Of a DNA stretch of 64,000 bases, positions 9,266 to 18,139 are shown in pieces. Below the pieces are notes generated by a model, which was given only the letters and a program-made list of their open reading frames with translations, made no database searches and was not told the origin of the DNA. The position numbers and the translations under genes are program-made. Numbering within the stretch: position 1 is the first letter of the stretch; each line of letters starts with the position of its first letter. Origin of the DNA: Pseudomonadota bacterium (lineage in GTDB: Bacteria > Pseudomonadota > Alphaproteobacteria > Rhizobiales > Rhizobiaceae); assembly GCA_023457435.1 (NCBI GenBank), contig JAEWLS010000028.1, forward strand, positions 67,541 through 131,540. Direction: 5' to 3'.

Positions 9266-10639
9266 TCAGGCGGCCTTCGCGACCACGCGGTTGCGCCCCG
9301 ACGACTTGGCTTCGTAGAGTGCGATGTCGGCACGCTTGAGCAAGTCTGCGGCGGTATCTTGGGCGCGCAGCAGAGACGACACGCCGATGCTTACGGTCAC
9401 GGCGATGGACTTGCCGTCGCGCCCTATCCGGAACGGCTCGGAGGCGATCTCGCCGCGAATGCGCTCGCCGACCTTCATGGCGACTTCGAATTCCGTATCC
9501 GGCATCACGATCACGAACTCCTCGCCGCCATAACGGCAGGCGAGATCGATGCCGCGAACGTTCTTGCGCAGCCGCGCCGCGAACTCGCGCAGCACGTCGT
9601 CGCCGCCGTCGTGGCCGAAGGCGTCGTTGATCGACTTGAAGCGGTCGATGTCGGTGATGAGCAGCGACAACGGCCGCCGGCGCGCCACTGCCCGGTCGAA
9701 CAGCGTCTGCAGGTGGCTGTCGAGATATCGGCGGTTGTGCAGGCCGGTCAGCCCGTCGGTCACCGCCATTTCGATGGTTTGCGTCACGGAGGCGCGCAGG
9801 TGGTCGTTGTAGCGCTTGCGGCGCACCTGGGTGCGAAGACGTGCGACCAGCTCCTGGGGGTCGAGCGGGCGGGTGAGGTAGTCGTTCACGCCGAGGTCGA
9901 GTCCGCGGATGATACGCTCCTCCTCTTCCTCGCCGGCGATCAGCATGATCGGCAGGAACCGCGTGCGGTCGAGCGAACGAAGCTGGGAGCAGAGACGGAG
10001 CGGGTCGTATTCCGCGAAGCCGGTGGTGATGATCACACAGTCGTACGAGCCCTCGGCGGCCTCGAACAGCGCGGCCTGCGGGTCGGCCAGCAGTTTCACC
10101 TGAGCGACGTCGCGAAGCAGTCGAACGATGCGCTCCGACGACGATTCCCGCTCATCGACGAGCAGCACGCTCGGTCTTTCATCGCCGCTTCCTGCCCCGC
10201 GCGCCAGCAGCTCCTCGATGCCGATGCTGCGCGTCGTCGTCGCGCGCAGGCGCAGCTCGTCCGTCAGCGTTTTCAGCCGGACCAGGTTCTTCACCCGCGT
10301 GATCAGCTGCAGGTCGTTCACCGGCTTGGTCAGGAAATCGTCGGCTCCGGCCTCTAGACCGCGGATACGGTCGGAAACCTGATCGAGCGCCGTCACCATG
10401 ACGACCGGAATGTGCGACGTCGCCGGATCGGATTTCAGGCGGCGGCAGACTTCGAATCCGTCCATGCCCGGCATCATGACGTCGAGCAGCACGACGTCGA
10501 CCCGCCCGCCCTCGCAGCATTCGAGCGCTTCAACGCCGGACGAAGCGGTGAGCACGTCGAAATATTCGGCGTTGAGACGCGCGGCGAGCAGTTTGACGTT
10601 CGCCGGGATGTCGTCGACGACGAGGATGCGGGCTGTCAT
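9266..10639 (-). CDS. pleD: response regulator / diguanylate cyclase PleD
   Basis: A 457-residue protein with two receiver domains and a C-terminal GGDEF domain, the PleD architecture. REC1 carries the phosphoacceptor region VDVVLLDVMMPGMDG; REC2 is degenerate; the cyclase domain has the active-site GGEEF preceded five residues earlier by RGID, the RxxD inhibitory I-site for c-di-GMP feedback. In Caulobacter PleD makes c-di-GMP during the swarmer-to-stalked transition. It lies 15 bp downstream of divK on the same strand, the conserved divK-pleD operon of alphaproteobacteria. Confidence 0.96.
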   Translation of the reverse strand: MTARILVVDDIPANVKLLAARLNAEYFDVLTASSGVEALECCEGGRVDVVLLDVMMPGMDGFEVCRRLKSDPATSHIPVVMVTALDQVSDRIRGLEAGADDFLTKPVNDLQLITRVKNLVRLKTLTDELRLRATTTRSIGIEELLARGAGSGDERPSVLLVDERESSSERIVRLLRDVAQVKLLADPQAALFEAAEGSYDCVIITTGFAEYDPLRLCSQLRSLDRTRFLPIMLIAGEEEEERIIRGLDLGVNDYLTRPLDPQELVARLRTQVRRKRYNDHLRASVTQTIEMAVTDGLTGLHNRRYLDSHLQTLFDRAVARRRPLSLLITDIDRFKSINDAFGHDGGDDVLREFAARLRKNVRGIDLACRYGGEEFVIVMPDTEFEVAMKVGERIRGEIASEPFRIGRDGKSIAVTVSIGVSSLLRAQDTAADLLKRADIALYEAKSSGRNRVVAKAA

Positions 10640-10654
10640 TGTACTGAACCTCGA

Positions 10655-11026
10655 TTACGCGTCGCCGAGATAGGATTTGATCGTCTCGATGAAGCGCGGC
10701 ACGGAGATGGGCTTCGAGATGTAGGCCTCGCAGCCGCCCTGCCTGATCCGCTCCTCGTCGCCCTTCATGGCGAATGCGGTCACCGCGATCACCGGAATCG
10801 TGTGCAGGTCGTCGTCCTGCTTCAGCCACTTGGTGACCTCGAGCCCGGACACCTCCGGCAGCTGGATGTCCATCAGGATGAGATCGGGCCGATGCTCGCG
10901 CGCGAGGTCGAGTGCCTCGAGGCCGTTGCGCGTACGCACCGTCTCGTAGCCGCTTGCCTCGATCAGGTCGCGGAAGAGCTTCATGTTGAGCTCGTTGTCC
11001 TCGACGATCATCACCTTTTTCGGCAT
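10655..11026 (-). CDS. divK: single-domain response regulator DivK
   Basis: A 123-residue stand-alone receiver domain: MPKKVMIVEDNELNMKLFRD, the phosphoacceptor aspartate in DLILMDIQLP, the T/S switch (VIAVTAFAMKG) and the conserved lysine (YISKPIS). Sequence and position directly upstream of pleD identify it as DivK, the essential cell-cycle regulator acting through DivL/CckA on CtrA. The 80 bp between its start and the divergent DUF3572 region should hold its promoter. Confidence 0.96.
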   Translation of the reverse strand: MPKKVMIVEDNELNMKLFRDLIEASGYETVRTRNGLEALDLAREHRPDLILMDIQLPEVSGLEVTKWLKQDDDLHTIPVIAVTAFAMKGDEERIRQGGCEAYISKPISVPRFIETIKSYLGDA

Positions 11027-11142
11027 GCCCTGTTCCGTCCCGCCGCGCAGCCCTGCCGGAAAAGGCGTTGCACGATTCCCGGTTGGCCAAGCCTAGCCTG
11101 ATTTGATTGACGAAACGCAAATCCGCGCGCTATCGCGACAGC

Positions 11143-11493
11143 ATGATACGCACCGCGAGATCCACCGCGCCGGAGCCTTCGCCGAAACCTGCACCGCGCG
11201 AAGGCGCGACTTCGCGGGACGCCGCGGAAGCGCTCGCGATCGAGGCACTGGGTTTCGTGGCCGCCGACCCCGAGCTTCTTTCGCGCTTCCTGGCGATTAC
11301 CGGCATCGAGGCATCCGATATCAGGCTTGCAGCGAAGAATTCGGGCTTCCTGGCGGGCGTTCTCAACTTCGTGGCCGCCCACGAACCGACGCTGGTCGCC
11401 TTTGCCGCCGCCGCCGGCCGCAAGCCCGAGGCGGTTGCCGCCGCGATTCGATCGCTTCCGCAGGGCGACGACCGGTTCGACCGTTCGACATGA
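11143..11493 (+). CDS. DUF3572 family protein
   Basis: A 116-residue protein: a disordered Pro/Ala N terminus followed by an all-helical domain (LAIEALGFVAADPELLSRFL, then FLAGVLNFVAAHEPTLVAFA), which I recognise as DUF3572, common next to divK-pleD in rhizobia. ATG at 11143 is preferred; an in-frame TTG at 11107 would add 12 residues. Its stop overlaps the next start (ATGA). Function unknown. Confidence 0.85.
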   Translation: MIRTARSTAPEPSPKPAPREGATSRDAAEALAIEALGFVAADPELLSRFLAITGIEASDIRLAAKNSGFLAGVLNFVAAHEPTLVAFAAAAGRKPEAVAAAIRSLPQGDDRFDRST

Positions 11494-12188
11494 GCGCGCG
11501 CCAGTCAGACTTCACGCCGCGCGGCGACGACGCCCGAATAGACCCGGAGACGCTGCGTCAGATCGAGGAACTGTCGCAAGACCCGCGCCCGCTCCTCGTG
11601 CTCGACGTCGACGACGTGGTCCTCGACTTCGTCAAGCCTTTTCCGAAATACCTGGACAGCAACGGATACACGCTCAACCTCGGGACCTTTCGCCTGCATG
11701 GCAATGTCATCGAGACCGCGTCCGGCCGTGTCGCCGAGCGCGAGGAGGTTGCGGCGCTGATCGACCGCTTTTTCCACGCGCAGGCCGAGTGGCAGACCGT
11801 GACAAAGGGCGCCGGCGAAGCGATCGCAACGCTATCGGCGCGGGCCGAGATCGTCATGCTGACGGCGATGCCGCACCGATACCGGGCAATTCGCCGCGTC
11901 CACATGGACGCGCTCGGGCTCGGCCAGCCCTTGCTCACGACGGAGATGGCCAAGGGTCCGGCGATCGCTCGCTTGCGCGGCAATTCCGGCCGCCCGGTGG
12001 CCTTCGTCGACGATCAGCCGGCCAACCTGATTTCGGCGCGCGAACACGTGCCGGACGTGCACCTGTTCCATCTGATGGCCGAGACGAAGCTGCGAGACCT
12101 GCTCCCGCCCCCGCCCGACGGCGCGACGGTCGTCGACGACTGGGACGAGGCGCTGCCGCTGATCGAACAGGCGCTCGGCCTCTCCTGA
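11490..12188 (+). CDS. HAD-like protein
   Basis: A 232-residue soluble protein with HAD-superfamily-like motifs: DVDDVV (motif I, DxD type) at about residue 40, a later MLTAMPHRYRA (motif II T) and AFVDDQPANLISA (motif IV). The set suggests a phosphatase or a degenerate HAD fold, but substrate is unknown. It is translationally coupled to the DUF3572 gene (ATGA overlap). The last intact gene before dinB. Confidence 0.75.
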   Translation: MSARQSDFTPRGDDARIDPETLRQIEELSQDPRPLLVLDVDDVVLDFVKPFPKYLDSNGYTLNLGTFRLHGNVIETASGRVAEREEVAALIDRFFHAQAEWQTVTKGAGEAIATLSARAEIVMLTAMPHRYRAIRRVHMDALGLGQPLLTTEMAKGPAIARLRGNSGRPVAFVDDQPANLISAREHVPDVHLFHLMAETKLRDLLPPPPDGATVVDDWDEALPLIEQALGLS

Positions 12189-12252
12189 CAGCCGCGGCTT
12201 GTTGCGATGCGGCAGCTCAACTAGCATCAGGCTGCAACGTCCGCCCCAAGCG

Positions 12253-12810
12253 ATGAAGACCAGCGACCCCGCCAACGGCTTCTGCCGCGACTGCCTGACC
12301 CTCCAGCGCGCGCCCGGACGCCGCTGCGAGGCCTGCGGCAGCCCGCGTCGGGCCGGCCATGCCGAGCTTTACGGGCTGACCATCGCGCATGTCGACTGCG
12401 ACGCCTTCTACGCGGCCGTCGAGAAGCGTGACCGGCCCGAGCTGCGCGACGTCCCGGTCATCATCGGCGGCGGCCGGCGCGGTGTCGTCTCCACGGCCTG
12501 CTACATTGCGCGCATCCGCGGCGTGCGCTCGGCGATGCCGATGTTCAAGGCCCTCGAGGCCTGTCCCGAGGCGGTCATCATCAAGCCGGACATGGAGGAG
12601 TATGTCGCGGTCGGCCGCCAGGTGCGTGCCTTGATGCAGGCACTTACGCCGCTCGTCGAGCCGATCTCGATCGACGAGGCATTTCTGGATCTCGCGGGGA
12701 CCGAGAAACTCCACGGCGTTCCGCCGGCGCTGGCGCTCGGCCGCTTCGCCGCCGCGGTCGAGCGCGACATCGGCATCAGTGTTTCGGTCGGCCTGTCCTA
12801 CTGCAAGTTC
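12253..12810 (+). pseudogene. dinB: host DNA polymerase IV, 5' part (split by island)
   Basis: The first 186 codons of a Y-family polymerase. It begins with a CxxC...CxxC zinc-finger extension (FCRDCLTLQRAPGRRCEACG) typical of rhizobial DinB, then the palm motifs HVDCDAFYAAVEKRD and ISIDEAFLDL. The gene runs into island DNA immediately after GLSYCKF and hits TAA at 12811-12813. The missing 3' part (FLAKVASD onward) is at 26805-27563; joining at the TTC codon gives one open frame of 437 codons. As it stands the product lacks the rest of the palm, thumb and little finger and cannot be active. Confidence 0.93.
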
Positions 12811-12840
12811 TAACGCGCATAATGGGCCAGATGTGTAAAC
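12808..12840. repeat. left end of the dinB island (inverted repeat)
   Basis: TTCTAACGCGCA (12808-12819) mirrors the right terminus, and CCAGATGTGTAAAC (12827-12840) is a perfect 14 bp inverted copy of 26718-26731. At this end the two motifs are separated by only 7 bases; at the right end by 61. Likely recombinase-binding sites. Confidence 0.8.
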
Positions 12841-12878
12841 AGGAAGGACAAGGGTCTGGAGGGAAAGGGGAATCCCGG

Positions 12879-14033
12879 ATGTTGACACCAGGAGCGTTGG
12901 CCCAGCCCGCAATGCCTGATTGCGAGCCCACAGCGTTGCCGCAGAGCCCGCTCTTCCCGAAGCCCCGAAAGATAATCCATGTCGACATGGACGCTTTTTA
13001 CGCAAGTGTAGAGCAGCGCGATGACCCCAAGTTGCGGGGCAAGCCAGTAGCTGTAGGTGGGTCGAAGGAGCGGGGCGTCGTTGCTGCTGCAAGCTACGAG
13101 TCTCGTCGCTTTGGGGTGCATTCCGCAATGCCTTCGGTTACGGCGAGGCGATTGTGCCCTGACCTAATCTTCGTGAAGCCCCGGTTCGAGATCTATCGTC
13201 AAATTTCCCTGCAGATCAGAACCATCTTCGCTGAGTACACGCACTTGATTGAACCGCTTTCATTGGACGAAGCGTATCTTGACGTAACAGAAAATCTAAA
13301 AGGGATTAAGTATGCATCTTCCGTCGCACGGGAAATACGTGCCCGCATCTGGAACGAAACCCATCTGACCGCTTCAGCAGGCATCAGTATAAACAAATTC
13401 CTCAGCAAACTGGCTTCGGATCAAAAAAAGCCAAACGGCCAGTTCGTTATCACCCCCGAACTGGCGCCCGCGTTCGTCGAAAAGCTCGAAGTTGGGAAGT
13501 TTCACGGGATCGGAAAGAAGACCGAGGAGAGGATGAATCAGCTCGGCATCGTTACGGGCCGTGACCTTAAGGCTACCTCGATAGAGGTTCTCACGCGTCA
13601 TTTCGGTAAGGCGGGCGCCTATTACTATGGGATCTCGCGTGGCATCGACAATCGGCCTGTTCAACCTCAGCGCGAAAGGAAATCTGTGGGGGCCGAGAAC
13701 ACCTTCGTGCATGATCTCACGGACATTGGGGAGATGAAGCAGGCTCTCGTTTCGCTCGCTGCCAAGGTCTGGGACCACTGCAAGAAGGCAGAGGTCCGCG
13801 GGCGGACCGTGACTCTTAAGGTCAGGTACCAAGACTTCCGACAGGTCACGCGGAGCCGTACAGTCCACGATCTCGTCGAGACTGGTGACCGACTTGCGCA
13901 GATCGGGGAGGATCTACTCGAGGGGTTGGCTCCGTTGCCAAAGGCCGTCCGCCTTCTCGGCATATCCCTCTCTGGCCTCGGGGCCGAGGGTGACGCCGAA
14001 GAGTACCATCCACAGCTGTCTCTTGGTTTTTGA
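12879..14033 (+). CDS. dinB: island-borne DNA polymerase IV
   Basis: A complete Y-family polymerase, 384 residues from ATG 12879, which has AAAGGGG about 9 bases upstream. An in-frame ATG at 12822, inside the terminal repeat, would give 403. Palm motifs HVDMDAFYASVEQRD and LSLDEAYLDV supply the catalytic acids; GISINKFLSKLASD, the helix-hairpin-helix region (FHGIGKKTEERMNQLG) and the little finger follow; the C terminus QLSLGF is a beta-clamp binding motif. It lacks the zinc-finger extension of the host dinB, is clearly diverged from it, and has more AT-rich codons in its first half. It starts just inside the island directly downstream of the disrupted host gene, so it is probably transcribed from the host dinB promoter. 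Confidence 0.95.
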   Translation: MLTPGALAQPAMPDCEPTALPQSPLFPKPRKIIHVDMDAFYASVEQRDDPKLRGKPVAVGGSKERGVVAAASYESRRFGVHSAMPSVTARRLCPDLIFVKPRFEIYRQISLQIRTIFAEYTHLIEPLSLDEAYLDVTENLKGIKYASSVAREIRARIWNETHLTASAGISINKFLSKLASDQKKPNGQFVITPELAPAFVEKLEVGKFHGIGKKTEERMNQLGIVTGRDLKATSIEVLTRHFGKAGAYYYGISRGIDNRPVQPQRERKSVGAENTFVHDLTDIGEMKQALVSLAAKVWDHCKKAEVRGRTVTLKVRYQDFRQVTRSRTVHDLVETGDRLAQIGEDLLEGLAPLPKAVRLLGISLSGLGAEGDAEEYHPQLSLGF

Positions 14034-14067
14034 GCGCAGTCGATAGCTGCGAGCCCGCGATGACGGA

Positions 14068-17000
14068 CTAATGGTTCTCCGACCTACTGATCCTGCGCAG
14101 CGGTTGATCAAGGAAACTCTCGTCCAAATTCCGCGTGCTGGCATTGACAGCCCACCGCGCGAATTTCTCCAACAATGCGCCTCGAACTGCTTCTAATTCT
14201 GCCACCCTCCTCTCAAGGCTCTTGATCCTTTTCTGCGATCTGCTCAGGCTGCTTTTCTTTAGACGCGCCGATGGCTCTTTACAGTAGGTTTGATAGGCTG
14301 CCTTTATTTCGAGGTAGTTGTTCAAGAAGTCAGCGACGAATTCGAGCCGGGCATCGTCCGAGAGCAAGCGGCGCAGTTCCTCCGCATAGCCGGCCTTCAG
14401 CCATTTGTTGGTGACGACATAGGACATGCGACCGCCGGGCTTCAGGAGCCGCAGCCCCTGCTCGTAGAAATAGACATACAGGTCGGCCATGCCGTCGAAG
14501 GCCGTATAGCCACGTTTCAGCGCCCGCTTCACGTCCGGCCCCAGCAGATCCTGGCGCACATAGGGTGGGTTGCCGATGACCGCGTCGAAGCCACCCTTCG
14601 GCTCGGCGGAGGCGAGATCCGACCATACGCCCGGAAAGCCGATCTCCCAGTGCAGGAAGCCGTGGCGCGCGGCCAGCGCGCGGGCCTCGTTGACCAGCCC
14701 GTCGGCCGTGACTCGGCGCCGGTCGTCGACGCTGATCGCCGGGAACATGCTCGACAGGTCCGACGCTTCGGCTGGCAGCAGCGAGAGCTGCCGCTTCAGT
14801 TCCGGCGTAGCGATGCGCTCGGCGCCCGAGGCGATGCGTATCGGATCGCCGAACGTGCCTTCCAGCACCAGCTGCAGCGCCGCCGCCCGCTCGAAAGTGA
14901 CCAGGTCTCGACGGGCCTTCTCCAGCTGCTTCTCTGGTTTGCCCGTCAGCTTGCGCAGGTCGGAAGCGGTCTTCGGCGCGGCGTCGAACACGCCCATCAT
15001 GGATTCGGCCGCGATCAGGGAAAACAGCGCAGCGACCGGCTCGGTCGCTTCGGCCACCGTCCTGAACTTCTCCTTCGACGAGGCGACCTCGGCGATGTCG
15101 TTATCGGTGGTCTCCTCGATCTCGGCCATCAGGCCGGACACCTGCTCGACACGGGCGATCTGGCCGAAGTTGAACAGAGCGCCGCGGTCGCGCAACATGT
15201 CCACCGTCGGGCCAACCCAGGCGCCGACGACGCTGTCTCCGGCGCGGAGGTGGTGATCGAGGAAGGAAAGCGGCGCGCCGACCGTAAAGGAATGGAGCCA
15301 CAGCGCCACCTTGGCGAGTTCCACCGCCATTGGGTTCTTGTCGACGCCGTAGACGACGCGCTTCAGTACCATGCGCCGGGCGACATGACGGTCGTCGAGC
15401 TGGGATTCGACGATGGGCCAGCGCCGCGCCTTCGCCTCCGCAAGGATTCGTTCGCGAAGGCCAACGATGCGGGCGGCGAGCGGCGAGGCATAGTCGCCCC
15501 ACGTCACCACCGCCTTGGCGTCCTCGATCGCGTCGAGCACGCTGTCGGACAGCCAGTCGACCAGACTGACCAGGAAATGGCCCGAGCCCATGGCCGGATC
15601 GATGATCCGAAACGACAGGATGGCAACGGCGGGATCGATGCCTGCTAGTTCCTCCAGCCGTACGGCCATCGGCCGGCGGTCGCCCGCCAGCGCCTGCGCT
15701 GCCGCTTGGAAGCTTTCGATACGCTCGTCGACCAAGGGCCCCACCGCGCGCTCGATGATCAGCGCGACCAGCTCGTCCGGCGTGTAGTAGCTGCCGGACC
15801 GATGCCGCGCCTCGTCGTCGGCGTCCGGCTCGACCCTGCCGTCGGCGGTCACGCGCAGACCAAATTCCAGGATTCCTTCGTAGACCGAGCCGAGTTGCTG
15901 CACCGAGAGGTCGCGGTAGTTGATGTATTTCGGGCCGCGACCGTCGCCTGCTTCCGGCTGGTGACTGAGGCCGAAGATCACCTTTGCCAGCACCGCGTCG
16001 GGAAGCTGCACCCGGTTGAGGATCGGAGCGGCCGTGGGATCGAACAGACCGCCATTGTAGGCCGGGATGCCCAGATCGTCGTTGCCCTCGGAGATAGCAC
16101 GGAAGATCGTCGTCAGCCTCGGCCAGAGCGTCACCACGCCTTTCGGATAGGGTATCCCGCCCCGCGCGGCGACTTCCTGCCGAATGCGGGTCAGGCAATA
16201 GGGCGCGTAGGGACCGGTCTCGTCCGGCAGCAGGTTACGGTCCTCAGCGTAGAGCACGAAGAGCAGCCGGTAGAGCAGGATCAGCGCGCCTTCGCGTAGC
16301 TCCGACAGATAGTATGCGTCGGGCGCCCGCGGTCGGGCGGTGTCCGCAGCAGCGAGTCCCTGCGCCAGGTCGGGAAAGATCGTCTCGAAGACGGTATCGG
16401 AGAGGTCTCGTGCGACGCGCGCTTCCCATCGCTTGCCTTCACGAAGGGCCAGTTGATGAAATGTCTCGCCCTGCTCGTCCGGCAGGAAGGAATCGCGACC
16501 GAAGACGATGACGAAAAGGCGCAGCACATGGTCTCGCCACTGGCGGTCGTCCCCGAAGACGGCTGGTCGCCGGTCCAGCAGGTCGAAGTCACAGCCTTCG
16601 ACGGCGAGCACCTTGCCGAGGTCGATCTCGAAGAAGTCTTCCGCCACGGACAGCGCGCCCTGGAAGTAGAGCCGCCATACCCGTCCATTGGTAAGGATTC
16701 CCCACCGAAGGCCGCCCTTGGTGATGTCGTCGACGCGCCGCAGGTAGCGCAGCATCTGTGAGGAAGGCGTGCCCTCCTCACCTTTGCGGCCGCGCTCCTC
16801 GCGGTCGAGCGCCCGGCCCCAGCGCTTGGCCTCCATGACGCAGAGCCCATGGGCGAAGCGCCGCCACGGCTCCAGCACACCAGCAGCGGACTTGGCGGAC
16901 TCGTCGGCGAAGAGAAGCGCGTCCGGAACGTCGAGGCGCGCCTTCACCGAAGCATTCGGCTGCACGTCCCGATGGTGCCAGCCCACCGCCTCGAGCAGCG

Positions 17001-17097
17001 GATAGACGAGGTCGTCTTCGGTCTGCGCCTCGTTCGGACTTCGACGTGCGGCGACGCTGTCCAGGATCGCCTTCGCGCGTGTCAGGAGGGTGTCCAC
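14068..17097 (-). CDS. chimeric restriction-modification DNA methyltransferase
   Basis: A 1009-residue protein (GTG start) of the Eco57I/type IIG-like class. The N-terminal 150 residues have a nuclease-like pattern (DDLVYPLLEAVGW, later VMEAKRW). A helical region and an N6-adenine methyltransferase core follow, with motif I DPAMGSGHFL and motif IV NPPYVRQ. After the core (near RLEFVADF) the expected target-recognition domain of several hundred residues is missing. Instead about 80 residues follow: a basic coiled coil (SRSQKRIKSLERRVAELEAV) and FARWAVNASTRNLDESFLDQ, which does not resemble a methyltransferase. It looks like the 3' end of another gene fused in frame by deletion. It converges on the island dinB with a 34 bp gap. 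Activity is doubtful without target recognition. Confidence 0.8.
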   Translation of the reverse strand: MDTLLTRAKAILDSVAARRSPNEAQTEDDLVYPLLEAVGWHHRDVQPNASVKARLDVPDALLFADESAKSAAGVLEPWRRFAHGLCVMEAKRWGRALDREERGRKGEEGTPSSQMLRYLRRVDDITKGGLRWGILTNGRVWRLYFQGALSVAEDFFEIDLGKVLAVEGCDFDLLDRRPAVFGDDRQWRDHVLRLFVIVFGRDSFLPDEQGETFHQLALREGKRWEARVARDLSDTVFETIFPDLAQGLAAADTARPRAPDAYYLSELREGALILLYRLLFVLYAEDRNLLPDETGPYAPYCLTRIRQEVAARGGIPYPKGVVTLWPRLTTIFRAISEGNDDLGIPAYNGGLFDPTAAPILNRVQLPDAVLAKVIFGLSHQPEAGDGRGPKYINYRDLSVQQLGSVYEGILEFGLRVTADGRVEPDADDEARHRSGSYYTPDELVALIIERAVGPLVDERIESFQAAAQALAGDRRPMAVRLEELAGIDPAVAILSFRIIDPAMGSGHFLVSLVDWLSDSVLDAIEDAKAVVTWGDYASPLAARIVGLRERILAEAKARRWPIVESQLDDRHVARRMVLKRVVYGVDKNPMAVELAKVALWLHSFTVGAPLSFLDHHLRAGDSVVGAWVGPTVDMLRDRGALFNFGQIARVEQVSGLMAEIEETTDNDIAEVASSKEKFRTVAEATEPVAALFSLIAAESMMGVFDAAPKTASDLRKLTGKPEKQLEKARRDLVTFERAAALQLVLEGTFGDPIRIASGAERIATPELKRQLSLLPAEASDLSSMFPAISVDDRRRVTADGLVNEARALAARHGFLHWEIGFPGVWSDLASAEPKGGFDAVIGNPPYVRQDLLGPDVKRALKRGYTAFDGMADLYVYFYEQGLRLLKPGGRMSYVVTNKWLKAGYAEELRRLLSDDARLEFVADFLNNYLEIKAAYQTYCKEPSARLKKSSLSRSQKRIKSLERRVAELEAVRGALLEKFARWAVNASTRNLDESFLDQPLRRISRSENH

Positions 17098-17267
17098 CGA
17101 CTGATTGTCAAAGCGCCCGCCAGGCTGCGGTGGCCTTGATCCCCTCGATCAGGAAATCCCGTGTGAACAATCCCCCGTCGATCAAAATCCCCGCCCCGTC
17201 AAATCATACAGCGGCACGATAGATAGGCAGGAAGGGTAAAGCCAAGTACTTGTCTTCCCGTTGCTGA

Positions 17268-17585
17268 AACTCAGTTCTGACGCCTCGCGCACGCCCAGCT
17301 CGCCTCCTGGCACGTCCGGAACCGATAGAGACCGTGGCATTGCTACCGGATCATCCACCGGCCTTCTTCACCTGGCGCGGCGTCCGTCGGCGCGTGAAGC
17401 GCGCGGACGGGCCCGAGCGGGTCTTTGGCGAATGGTGGACCCGGGACGCCGAGCTGTCGGCCGTCCGTGACTACTTCCGGGTCGAGGATGAAGCGGGCGA
17501 GCGCTACTGGGTCTATCGCGCTGGCGACGGTGAAGACCCCGCGACCGGTTCACACCGCTGGTTCCTGCATGGCATCTTCGGTTGA
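17268..17585 (+). pseudogene. imuB: ImuB C-terminal remnant
   Basis: The frame is open from about 17268, and recognisable ImuB tail sequence runs from about 17277 (RPARLLARPEPIETVALLPD) through HPPAFFTWRG, a central GEWW segment and RYWVYRAGDGEDPATG to WFLHGIFG. This is the conserved C-terminal (DUF6504-type) domain of ImuB, the catalytically dead Y-family subunit of the ImuA-ImuB-DnaE2 mutasome. Only about the last 105 of some 500 residues remain; the polymerase-like part, imuA and dnaE2 are absent. A GTG at 17334 could start an 83-residue peptide, but the homology upstream of it shows a truncated gene rather than a short one. Confidence 0.8.
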
Positions 17586-17629
17586 AGCAAAGAACGGAAC
17601 CGGACGGCGGTGATCCACCTTTGCTGACC

Positions 17630-18107
17630 ATGTCCAGGCGACCCTCATATCTCGACTTTGATAGCTCCAGCTACGCCTGGAAGCCCGACATCGACTACCG
17701 CGCCCACCTAGAACTCTACCGTGTCGGGCGAGGCGAACAGGGCGTGCTGATCTGTCAGCCCTACAAGGACGAACTCGTGCCGCTCTGGCGGTTCAAGACG
17801 CCGGAGGAGGCTGAGAAGAGCAGTGCGGCGATCGAGGCCAAGTTCAAGGACTACCTTGATGCTGGGGATTTCGTCGGCGCCGCTCTGGCTCGGAAGTTCC
17901 TGCAGATGGGATACACCCGCGCCCGTCGCTACGCCAACTATCGCGGCGCCGGAAATATGCCGGCGACGACCATCACGAACTCCCACGCGGCACGGGCGAC
18001 CCGGAGAAGGCGAGGTCCGCCGAAATCTTCCACGCGAGGTGGAGGGCGGCCGAGGCAAATGAGGACTACGCTGCGCGGAAGAAGGATTGGAAGGAGAGGC
18101 TTGGTTG
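17630..18107 (+). pseudogene. DUF4385 gene with a one-base frameshift
   Basis: Starting ATG at 17630, the product reads YLDFDSSSYAWKPDIDYRAH, ELYRVGRGEQGVLICQPYKD and LARKFLQMGYTRARRYANYRG, the DUF4385 family. The frame then breaks at about 17944-17950. One base later the family resumes as RKYAGDDHHELPRGTGDPEK and ends KDWKERLG with TGA at 18105-18107. Restoring one G (GGCGGCCGG instead of GGCGCCGG) would give an intact gene of about 159 codons. Either a real inactivating deletion or a sequencing error. Without the correction the frame reads through falsely into the next gene. Function of the family is unknown. Confidence 0.8.
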
Positions 18108-18139
18108 AAGGCAGCCCTGCCGGACGCTATCTGAGCGCC

